Below are positions 55,341 to 64,000 of a DNA stretch of 64,000 nucleotides, piece after piece. The notes beneath the pieces were generated by a model. It did no database searches and was not told where the DNA came from. It saw only the letters and a program-made list of their open reading frames with translations. Source of the DNA: Dallia pectoralis (lineage: Eukaryota > Chordata > Actinopteri > Esociformes > Umbridae); assembly GCA_029465975.1 (NCBI GenBank), contig CM055747.1:13966949-14030948 (forward strand). Direction: 5' to 3'. Made by a program: the position numbers and the translations under genes. Position 1 is the stretch's first letter; the number at the start of each line of letters is the position of its first letter.

Positions 55341-57044
55341 TACTGGTAGCTGGTGTAATTGCAGTAGTGCTACTGGTGGCAGGTGTAATGGCAGTAGTGC
55401 TACTGGTGGCAGGTGTAATGGCAGTAGTGCTACTGGTGGCAGGTGTAATTTCGGTAGTGCTACTGGTGGCATGTGTAATTTCAGTAGTGCTACTGGTGGC
55501 ATGTGTAATGGCAGTAGTGCTACTGGTGGCAGGTGTAATGGCAGTAGTGCTACTGGTGGCATGTGTAATGGCAGTAGTGCTACTGGTGGCAGGTGTAATG
55601 GCAGTAGTGCTACTGGTGGCATGTGTAATGGCAGTAGTACTACTGGTGGCAGGTGTAATGGCAGTAGTGCTACTGGTGGCAGGTGTAATGCAGTAGTGCT
55701 ACTGGTGGCAGGTGTAATGGGAGTAGTGCTACTGGTGGTAGGTGTAATGGCAGTAGTGCTACTGGTGGCAGCTGTAATGGCAGTAGTACTACTGGTGGCA
55801 GGTGTAATGGCAGTAGTGCTACTGGTGGCAGGTGTAATGGCAGTAGTGCTACTGGTGGCAGCTGTAATGGCAGTAGTGCTACTGGTGTCAGGTTTAATGG
55901 CAATAGTGCAACTGGTGGCAGGTTTAATGGCAGTAGTGCTACTGGTGGCTGGTGTAATGGCAGTAGTGCTACTGGTGGCAGGTGTAATGGCAGTAGTGCT
56001 ACTGGTGGCAGGTGTAATGGCAGTAGTGCTACTGGTGGCAGGTGTAATGGCAGTAGTGCTACTGGTGGCAGGTGTAATGGCAGTAGTGCTACTGGTGGCT
56101 GGTGTAATGGCAGTTGTGCTACTGGTGGCAGGTGTAATGGCAGTAGTGCTACTGGTGGCTGGTGTTATGGCAGTAGTGCTACTGGTGGCAGGTGTAATGG
56201 CAGTAGTGCTACTGGTGGCAGGTGTAATGGCAGTAGTGCTACTGGTGGCTGGTGTAATGGCAGTAGTGCTACTGGTGGCAGCTGTAATGGAAGTTGTGCT
56301 ACTGGTGGCAGGTGTAATGGCAGTAGTGCTACTGGTGGCTGGTGTAATGGCAGTAGTGCTACTGGTGGCAGGTGTAATGGCAGTAGTGCTACTGGTGGCA
56401 GGTGTAATGGCAGTAGTGCTACTGGTGGCTGGTGTAATGGCAGTAGTGCTACTGGTGGCAGCTGTAATGGAAGTAGTGCTACTGGTGGCAGGTTTAATGG
56501 CAGTTTTGCTACTGGTGGCAGGTTTTATGGCAGTTGTGCTACTGGTGGCATGTGTAATGGCAGTAGTACTACTGGTGGCAGGTGTAATGGCAGTAGTGCT
56601 ACTGGTGGCAGGTGTAATGGCAGTAGTGCTACTGGTGGCAGGTGTAATGGCAGTAGTGCTACTGGTGGCAGGTGTAATGGCAGTAGTGCTACTGGTGGCA
56701 GGTGTAATGGCAGTAGTGCTACTGGTGGCAGGTGTAATGGCAGTAGTGCTACTGGTGGCAGGTGTAATTGCAGTAGTGCTACTGGTGGCAGGTGTAATGG
56801 CAGTAGTGCTACTGGTGGCTGGTGTAATGGCAGTAGTGCTACTGGTGGCAGGTGTAATGGCAGTAGTGCTACTGGTGCTAGGTGTAATGGCAGTAGTGCT
56901 ACTGGTGGCAGGTTTAATGGCAGTAGTGCTACTGGTGGCAGGTTTAATGGCAGTTGTGCTACTGGTGGCAGGTTTAATGGCAGTTGTGCTACTGGTGGCA
57001 GGTTAAATGGCAGTTGTGCTACTGGTGGCAGGTGTAATGGCAGG
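55341..57044. repeat. 30-bp tandem array (about 57 units) just upstream of IL13RA2
   Basis: Unit gtagtgctactggtggcagg followed by tgtaatggca. Since 30 is a multiple of three and the unit lacks stops, long frames (557 aa of AVVLLVAGVM repeats, NGSSATGGRC repeats, and minus-strand LPPVALLPLH repeats) are open on both strands. None has independent support. It ends about 250 bp before the first IL13RA2 coding exon. Confidence 0.96.
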
Positions 57045-57297
57045 TTTAGTGATATAACCACTTTGGGTCAGAATTTTTCCTGTTTTTGTCTAAACTTATT
57101 CAAATGCATGAGATGTAAACAAATAAAGTTGTTTACACGTATGTATTATTCTTAGTAACTCCTTTATTCAAGCAATATCATCAGTGCCAGTTGGCACATT
57201 TTAAAGGGGGTTATGTGTCGACGATTGTATGTTAGAGATTCCAGCTAAATAACAATAAAAAGATTGAACTATTCTTAAAGCTGTGTTTGGTTTTCAG

Positions 57298-57402
57298 CAA
57301 GCACCATCTACAGAATGAGGCGTCAAACATGGTGGCGTCTGCCAGCCGTACTCATGCTAATATCTGAATGGACTCAATACATCAAGTCACAAGAAATGAC
57401 AG
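57298..57402 (+). CDS. IL13RA2: IL13RA2 exon with start codon and signal peptide
   Basis: The acceptor tttggttttcag is followed by 17 noncoding bases, ATG at 57315 and 29 codons plus one base, then gttggt. The peptide has a basic start and a hydrophobic stretch (LPAVLMLIS). An upstream 5' UTR exon is expected. The donor gttggt is weaker than the others. Confidence 0.75.
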
Positions 57403-60042
57403 GTTGGTTTCTACTTAGTCACCCCAATTCAAATGTTACCACCAATGCTCCCCTCTGATTGTGCCTTAATGAGTTAAAGGACAATACATCTATATTACAA
57501 CATGACTTTAGATGGTTTCTCATCTGGACAATCTTAAATGGGCCAGGAGAAAGTGTTTAACCTGTCTCAGTCTTCTAAACCAGCCCAAATACAACTTCAG
57601 CTTACTGAATTGCTTACTAAAAGTTATGGAAAAATCAATGTGATAAGTACTTACGTTTCCCATTTGCATTTGAATCAGGATGCAATTTTATGGCCAGGAT
57701 TTATTGCTGCATTTGGCGGACGCAAAAATAGTGAGAAAAAAGCACAGCACTGCTGCAACTATCGAACATCTTAGAGCTGAGCTGCCATAGTAACATAGTG
57801 ACAATACATCTGCGCGCAAGCCAGGGTTACAGTGGGCATAGACTTGTTGCCAAGTGTGGCTTTCTGCTCAGCGTTTGTGAATAACTAACTCCATTAAGGT
57901 TGGATTTTGAGGAGATGCAAATGGTCTGGTAGATACACATTATTTTGTTTAATTAAATCGTTTCATTGACTAGCTTACAATCAATAAACTCTCATGGCTT
58001 GTAATTTGTTACAATATTTACATCAAATACATTTTAAGATGCGTCTGCCTTGGTAACGTTTCACCTGGAAATACATCTCTTCCAGTGTTTCCTCCTGAGA
58101 ACATTATTATTGATGACACTGGCTGCCTTGGACCTCTCTACATCCACTGGACCGCCCCGGCCAGCCTGGTCAACCTGACCGACTGTTCTATGAGATACCA
58201 CCTGGAGTACTTCAACACATACCAAAACAGATGGACAGTAAGTCACCGGGTCAAATGTGTGAGATTCATCAGTTGTGTTTTGTGTGATCGGGTCAAGTTC
58301 TGGATCGGGTCAAGGGAGAGATGCATTCAGTTATTTATTGGCACTGCAGTCTAGTTTTACTCCCAAATGTTCCATACATAATGTAATCAGATAGTTGCTG
58401 TCACACATATATTAAAGATGGCCGTGTCTTCCTTCATTCTATGCTCAATAAACCCAGGTTCTCCCCCCAAGCCAAATGGTCAATGTAAACAACACACTTC
58501 ACAGAGGTTGGCCAAGGGTGACTCCTTAACAGAGAATCCAAACACAGATGTGCTCTTGTTCCCTCACTTATCTAAATAAGTTTGATTGTAAGAAAACACA
58601 CACACTCATGCTTTAATGATACAACCAGAATACTACACCGGTCACAACGAACAGTTGCCTGGCAACGAACTCCACTGTAAACTGAGTACATAATTATTTA
58701 CAGAGGTAAGGCTGACAAAATCCAGATTATAAATGGTTTGTATTGTTTACCGTTACATTATATTATATTATTGAATGATGATTGGTTTAATGCGCCGGAA
58801 TATCAGGCCACACCCCCTCTGGTTGTGACCAATGGGTGAACTCCTTTGCAGACTCTTCAATTGGAATTAATATCAGGATTAATTAACGGTGATCTTGTCT
58901 CTGCATGGACAGGTGATCCGGACTGTACGAACATGGTACAGTGCTCAGTTTGACCTTGAGAAAGAGGTGAGGGTGCGGATTTCCACCTTACTGAGGGGAG
59001 CCTGTGTCAACGGTACTGAGTTAATGAGCCCATTCACAGAGATCGTCATCAAACCCACGCTCACAGGTGAGGTTAGACAATGTGCTGACGGACAGAACGT
59101 GTATGGTCAGAATATGTGTGTGTGGTCACAGTTTGTGCTTGTATGGTCATAATATGTGTGTGTGGTCACAGTTTGTGCTTGTATGGTCAGAATTTGTGCG
59201 TGTAATGCATAAATGTGGTGCCTTCTGTAATCGTTTATGCTTTGACATAGAATTCCTTTGCGTTCATTATGAATTTTCTAGCTTTCTTCTGTGTTGATTA
59301 GGTTTGCATACTGTGTGATTAGGTTTGCATACTGTGATTTAAGCCAGACGTTGTAATATTTGTCTCCCCCAATTCCCTTTCCAGGCCCAGTTGGCTCCAG
59401 GATCCAGAATTTTGAATGTGTTTTCTACCAGAAGCAGTTCATGGAGTGCACATGGATGAGTGGTTCAGAAGGACCAACCCACTCCCAGCGTAGTCTGCAC
59501 TTCTGGTAGGTCAACCCCAACATCAGAACTTGTTTGTGTACTGGGACAACGTGTCGTGTTTATAACTGGGTGTTTCTCCAGGCACCAGGGGATGGACCGG
59601 ACGGAGGAGTGTCCTCGCTACATCTATTCAAATGAGCTCCGGATTGGCTGCACATTCAGTGGGAAATCGCTCCCAGAATTCACGGATTTGAACATATGTG
59701 TTAACAGCAGCTCTTCCCGGGTGCCCTTGAGACCGGCCTTCTTCTCTCTGCAAGTCCAGAATCATGGTAACGAACCTTAAAGGCCTGATATGACTCAACT
59801 TTCCCAAGCAGAACAGGTGTATTTAGGTTATTTCCCCGAAATAGTATCCTCTTTCTCTTTAGTCACTGTTTTCTTGTCTATAATCTTTAGTTAAACCTGC
59901 AGCCATCGAGACATTACATCTGGAGGCGGGTCCGGACAGGGGTCTAGCGGTCCGGTGGGAGCTGCCCCAGGACTCTATTCCCTCACACTGCCTGGAACAT
60001 GAGGTGGAGGCAAGAGAGGAGGGTGTAGACGAACAGGTTCTG
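57298..60042 (+). CDS. IL13RA2: IL-13 receptor alpha-2-like cytokine receptor, 5' part (6 exons)
   Basis: Class I cytokine receptor that binds IL-13 (decoy or signalling receptor at the cell surface). Exons: 57298-57402 (ATG 57315), 58086-58237, 58913-59066, 59385-59505, 59582-59766, 59891-60042; all have AG/GT borders and compatible phases, giving about 281 residues. Domains: signal peptide (MRRQTWWRLPAVLMLIS), a first fibronectin-type domain (PPENIIIDDTGCLGPLYIHW), a cytokine-binding domain with the C-x9-C-x-W motif (CVFYQKQFMECTW), and the start of the third domain (LAVRWELPQ). The WSXWS box, membrane segment and tail are not in the window. The neighbour LRCH2 favours IL13RA2 over IL13RA1 or other receptors. 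Confidence 0.82.
57403..58085. other. IL13RA2 intron, no feature seen
   Basis: Unique-looking intron. The short open frame at 57538-57774 has no supporting feature. Confidence 0.5.
58086..58237 (+). CDS. IL13RA2: IL13RA2 exon, first extracellular domain (first half)
   Basis: 152 bp between atacatctcttccag and gtaagt. Encodes VFPPENIIIDDTGCLGPLYI, HWTAPASLVNLTDCSMRYHL, EYFNTYQNRWT. The PPENI...D.GCLG.L.I.W pattern is characteristic of IL-13/IL-5 receptor alpha chains. Confidence 0.85.
58238..58912. other. IL13RA2 intron, no feature seen
   Basis: Unique-looking intron without recognisable elements. Confidence 0.5.
58913..59066 (+). CDS. IL13RA2: IL13RA2 exon, first extracellular domain (second half)
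   Basis: 154 bp between tctctgcatggacag and gtgagg. Encodes VIRTVRTWYSAQFDLEKEVR through CVNGTELMSPFTEIVIKPTL, with one N-glycosylation sequon (NGT). It ends one base into a codon. Confidence 0.85.
59088..59205. repeat. 46-bp tandem repeat (about 2.5 units) near a splice donor
   Basis: Unit with gtatggtcagaatatgtgtg and tgtggtcacagtttgtgctt; starts about 20 bp after the donor at 59067. It does not include exon sequence. Confidence 0.85.
59385..59505 (+). CDS. IL13RA2: IL13RA2 exon, cytokine-binding domain start
   Basis: 121 bp between attccctttccag and gtaggt. Encodes GPVGSRIQNFECVFYQKQFM followed by ECTWMSGSEG; the Cys pair and Trp form the class I cytokine receptor motif. The split codon at the end (TG/G, Trp) is completed by the next exon. 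Confidence 0.87.
59582..59766 (+). CDS. IL13RA2: IL13RA2 exon, cytokine-binding domain end
   Basis: 185 bp between ctgggtgtttctccag and gtaacg. Encodes HQGMDRTEECPRYIYSNELR, IGCTFSGKSLPEFTDLNICV and NSSSSRVPLRPAFFSLQVQN. It carries the second cysteine pair and an NSS sequon. The preceding intron is only 76 bp. Confidence 0.87.
59891..60042 (+). CDS. IL13RA2: IL13RA2 exon, third domain start (last exon in window)
   Basis: 152 bp between tctataatctttag and gtatgt. Encodes KPAAIETLHLEAGPDRGLAV followed by RWELPQDSIPSHCLEHEVEA, the usual start of the membrane-proximal domain. It ends on a codon boundary. No later exon was recognised before the window ends. Confidence 0.82.
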
Positions 60043-60119
60043 GTATGTCATCAAGCTGCTACTTATCTGAAGACGCTCACATCTGCCTTTATTATGCTCA
60101 CTGCTTTTACAAAAACAAT

Positions 60120-60265
60120 TGTACAAGACTTTTGAAAAGTATTGACACCCCTTAACTTTTTCTACGTCACATATTTAGTCTAAAATGGAATCATGTAATT
60201 TTTTCCTCATCAAACCATCAAATCATAATACCCTATAATGACATATCAACCCAAATGTTTGCAAA
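60120..60265. mobile_element. Tc1/mariner end fragment
   Basis: tgaaaagtattgacacccct, ttaactttttctacgtcaca and ataccctataatgacatatc occur in the order of a fish Tc1 terminal inverted repeat region. No transposase remains. Confidence 0.55.
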
Positions 60266-60430
60266 TGTAGACAGTGCAAAGCCCATAGGATCGCTGAAAC
60301 TAGCCGGAACTGAAATAGATGCATAAGGATAATATATTATGATTATTTAACACTTCATTGTCTAAGGTAACGGTAAACTTTGCTGTAAGCGTTTATTAAC
60401 AGTGAGTGAGTCCCATAACATATAATCGTA

Positions 60431-60746
60431 TGTCACGTGGTGTTGTGTTCCACACGGGGCTATTATTGGGGTGCACACGGCTGGTTGGTTGGTTGGCTAG
60501 ATAGGTTGATTTAGCATATTAGCTTGGTATTTAAGTTCCGTGGATTGTCACAGTTTGGCTTTGCATTACTGTTTCAATTCACGCTGTGTTGTCTGTGAGC
60601 GTTTGTTGTCTACATCGCTGTTTTGATTTATTGATAGTTGCTTTGTGTAAGGGCCATTTGGTTTCGAGCAAAAGCTCAACATGTAACAGACGCCTAGTGC
60701 AATAAACGCTTAGAGCCATTTGCAACTTCGATGCACCCTCTGATAC
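60431..60746 (+). mobile_element. possible solo LTR in IL13RA2 intron
   Basis: Starts tgtcacgtggtg, has a TATA-like tatttaag (about 60528) and an AATAAA at about 60702, and its layout recalls the 7868 LTR (tgtcacg start, cgtttgttgt segments). The right border is unclear and no target duplication was found. Confidence 0.3.
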
Positions 60747-60923
60747 AAAGTTTAATGGGATTTCTGCCTTACATGTTGCTGGCTGCCCCAGCCTAAGCAA
60801 ACTCCTAATGTGTTTCCGTGTAATAAGAAGCTTTCACAAAGTCCAAATTGGTGAATCACAGTTAAGAACTGGATACTGGATCTCGTCTACGGTTTCTACG
60901 TTTCGGGACTTTCACATGGGTGT

Positions 60924-62776
60924 AGACATGCTGATGTTGTACTGTTATTGAGTCTGGATCACAGACATGCTGATGTTGTACTGTTATTGAGTCTGGATCA
61001 CAGACATGCTGATGTTGTACTGTTATTGAGTCTGGATCACAGACATGCTGATGTTGTACTGTTATTGAGTCTGGATCACAGACATGCTGATGTTGTACTG
61101 TTATTGAGTCTGGATCACAGACATGCTGATGTTGTACTGTTATTGAGTCTGGATCACAGACACGCTGATGTTGTACTGTTATTGAGTCTGGATCACAGAC
61201 ACGCTGATGTTGTACTGTTATTGAGTCTGGATCACAGACACGCTGATGTTGTACTGTTATTGAGTCTGGATCACAGACACGCTGATGTTGTACTGTTATT
61301 GAGTCTGGATCACAGACACGCTGATGTTGTACTGTTATTGAGTCTGGATCACAGACACGCTGATGTTGTACTGTTATTGAGTCTGGAACACAGACACGCT
61401 GATGTTGTACTGTTATTGAGTCTGGATCACAGACATGCTGATGTTGTACTGTTATTGAGTCTGGATCACAGACATGCTGATGTTGTACTGTTATTGAGTC
61501 TGGATCACAGACATGCTGATGTTGTACTGTTATTGAGTCTGGATCACAGACATGCTGATGTTGTACTGTTATTGAGTCTGGATCACAGACATGCTGATGT
61601 TGTACTGTTATTGAGTCTGGATCACAGACACGCTGATGTTGTACTGTTATTGAGTCTGGATCACAGACACGCTGATGTTGTACTGTTATTGAGTCTGGAT
61701 CACAGACACGCTGATGTTGTACTGTTATTGAGTCTGGATCACAGACACGCTGATGTTGTACTGTTATTGAGTCTGGAGTCTGGATCACAGACACGCTGAT
61801 GTTGTACTGTTATTGAGTCTGGATCACAGACACGCTGATGTTGTACTGTTATTGAGTCTGGATCACAGACACGCTGATGTTGTACTGTTATTGAGTCTGG
61901 ATCACAGACACGCTGATGTTGTACTGTTATTGAGTCTGGATCACAGACACGCTGATGTTGTACTGTTATTGAGTCTGGATCACAGACACGCTGATGTTGT
62001 ACTGTTATTGAGTCTGGATCACAGACACGCTGATGTTGTACTGTTATTGAGTCTGGATCACAGACACGCTGATGTTGTACTGTTATTGAGTCTGGATCAC
62101 AGACACGTTGATGTTGTACTGTTATTGAGTCTGGATCACAGACACGCTGATGTTGTACTGTTATTGAGTCTGGATCACAGACACGCTGATGTTGTACTGT
62201 TATTGAGTCTGGATCACAGACACGCTGATGTTGTACTGTTATTGAGTCTGGATCACAGACACGCTGATGTTGTACTGTTATTGAGTCTGGAACACAGACA
62301 CGCTGATGTTGTACTGTTATTGAGTCTGGATCACAGACATGCTGATGTTGTACTGTTATTGAGTCTGGATCACAGACACGCTGATGTTGTACTGTTATTG
62401 AGTCTGGAACACAGACATGCTGATGTTGTACTGTTATTGAGTCTGGATCACAGACATGCTGATGTTGTACTGTTATTGAGTCTGGATCACAGACACGCTG
62501 ATGTTGTACTGTTATTGAGTCTGGATCACAGACACGCTGATGTTGTACTGTTATTGAGTCTGGATCACAGACACGCTGATGTTGTACTGTTATTGAGTCT
62601 GGATCACAGACACGCTGATGTTGTACTGTTATTGAGTCTGGATCACAGACACGCTGATGTTGTACTGTTATTGAGTCTGGAACACAGACATGCTGATGTT
62701 CTACTGTTATTGAGTCTGGATCACAGACATGCTGATGTTGTACTGTTATTGAGTCTGGATCACAGACACACTGATG
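60924..62776. repeat. 39-bp tandem array (about 47 units) in IL13RA2 intron
   Basis: Unit agacatgctgatgttgtact followed by gttattgagtctggatcac, with an atg/acg change (agacatg or agacacg) in runs and a few ggaacac units. An extra gagtctg at about 61773 shifts phase. Frames are open on both strands (LLLSLDHRHADVV plus, QHQRVCDPDSITV minus); they are by-products of the repeat. Confidence 0.96.
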
Positions 62777-63330
62777 CACATACGGGTGTATCTATGAGGG
62801 CATGCAGTACTTTTGGGGGTAGATGCAACTATCCATTATGTTTGTGACCTTCCCTGTCGGTCTCCACTGCTCCTCGTTGCCATGGCATGTTGTCATGGTT
62901 TCTTCAGATACAGTTACTTTCAATACAGTGAACGTTTTGCAGTTTTTGTGGCCGAGGCTTTGAAATCTCAAACTTCTGGGAAACCCTGGACAATTTGACA
63001 CGTGCGACTGTTAAGAATAATTATTGATTCTTAGTTTTTATAATTATTTCAATAAACTGGTTATTAAATCAAAGGACTATACGCACACGAGGTCTCTTTC
63101 GGTAAATTTATTCAAAGCACTAACAAATCCAAACTCAAAGTGATTTGTCGCCAGCATGACTGCTGCTACTGTGTTCACATGAGATGAACGGCTGTATCAT
63201 TCTGCTACTGTTGTCTAGAACCTGAAATGATGTCTCAGGAGAACTCAGTTGTCCTCAGGTTTGAGATGAGTGCCTCTATGTGCAGTCCTATTGACTTCCC
63301 CCTCTATGTTCACAAGACTGCTCTAAACAG
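62777..63330. other. IL13RA2 intron, no exon recognised
   Basis: Searched for the next receptor exon (WSXWS region or transmembrane segment) without success. Unique-looking sequence. Confidence 0.45.
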
Positions 63331-64000
63331 TGGTTTACAGTGGGAAATATGAACCCAGTTGCTCCTGGATCTGTACAGCACAGGGTGTGGTCAACAATAC
63401 CTGATACGGCCCATCCCACGTGGGTGTTTTCCTCTTTTTCTTTTTTATTGTTCGGGTCCGGACCCAGTCTCCCGGAACCAGGTCATGTAATGGTTTATCC
63501 TCGTCCTCACCAGCCACAGGACTCGGTACCTTACATTTTGGACCTGGCACATTTGTTCACATAATGTACAATGACCTCGTCTATACTGTCCTCCCATAAT
63601 TTCCCCAGGACTGGCACCCCGGATGGTCTAGCAGAACTTATTGCATGTTGTGCAGGCAGCTGAACGTGTCCAACAGATGCACAATTGTTTTGCTGTTTAA
63701 GATTACCAGAGGATGTGGTCATACCTCTATTTCACCACTAGGCTGCAAACACCTGACTGGTGTTAAATGCGTAAACACTGTCTGTGTATATTGTGAATTA
63801 GCTACTGGGCAGAGTAGTGTGGTGGTAACTCTCTTTTAACGAATATTTGGGTCTGTGACACCTCTCCACGTCTCGTGGCATTGGTTCCATCCAGGTTCTC
63901 TGAACATGATCCATCCACATAGAACGTCAGGTCAGATGCCACCAAGGGTGTGCACGACTTCAGACGTTTATTTCGGAAGTAACAAAACGACAAATTATTG
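63330..64000 (-). mobile_element. endogenous retrovirus-like pol remnant, internally deleted
   Basis: On the minus strand, entering from the right edge, there is the start of an RNase H domain (DLTFYVDGSC, 63.9 kb), then unrecognised sequence, then the C-terminal tail of an integrase (PGDWVRTRTIKKKKRKTPTW with DGPYQVLL, about 63335-63550) as in gammaretrovirus-like fish elements. About 1 kb that should separate these domains (rest of RNase H and the integrase core) is missing, so the copy is defective. The rest of the element would lie to the right of the window. Confidence 0.7.

Noticed and set aside
55333..57006. 557-residue hydrophobic ORF as a membrane protein
   Set aside because: Produced by a stop-free 30-bp tandem repeat; frames on both strands are open to a similar degree and there is no non-repeat coding sequence at either end.
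60862..62847. Four long ORFs on both strands in the 39-bp array
   Set aside because: By-product of a stop-free 39-bp repeat inside an IL13RA2 intron.
62777..63330. Next IL13RA2 exon
   Set aside because: Candidate AG...GT blocks (for example near 63219-63259) contain stops in the required phase and show no receptor motif.

Overview
The window is nuclear DNA from a vertebrate, almost certainly a ray-finned fish: genes are split by GT-AG introns, and the mobile elements (Tc1/mariner, RTE- and L2-type LINEs, piggyBac-like, LTR elements) are of types common in teleosts. I cannot name the species. No rRNA gene, tRNA gene, CRISPR array or prokaryotic feature was seen.

Two host genes lie on the + strand. 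The first is the 3' part of an LRCH-family gene, best called LRCH2: eight coding exons between 394 and 39025, encoding the linker, a short charged helix and the complete C-terminal calponin-homology domain, followed by a probable long 3' UTR reaching about 45.3 kb. The second is the 5' part of an interleukin-13 receptor alpha-2-like gene (IL13RA2): six exons between 57298 and 60042, with the signal peptide, first domain and cytokine-binding cysteines; it runs off the right edge. LRCH2 and IL13RA2 are also neighbours in human Xq23, which supports both calls.

Roughly 45% of the window (my estimate) is tandem repeat, in more than 15 unrelated arrays with units from 13 to 82 bp. The most striking are two LRCH2 arrays whose unit starts inside an exon: the 56-bp array at 3121-6023 and the 58/65-bp array at about 20878-30305 each copy the last bases of a coding exon together with its GT splice donor, giving about 52 and about 150 donor-like sites downstream of the real ones. 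Both units also contain an AG-(18 nt)-GT segment that is in frame with the gene.

Mobile elements fill much of the rest. At 7868-10754 there is a complete short LTR element (367-bp LTRs, 5-bp target duplication) whose internal region is a proline-rich repeat ORF, and a diverged relative of it lies at 37.2-38.4 kb. An almost full-length RTE-type LINE with a 13-bp target duplication (47514-50875) sits inside a possible piggyBac-like element (46921-52838), which also holds a rearranged Tc1-like transposase with its halves on opposite strands. Decayed Tc1, L2-type LINE, SINE and endogenous-retrovirus fragments occur elsewhere. Most long open frames in the window are by-products of tandem repeats and are not listed as genes.
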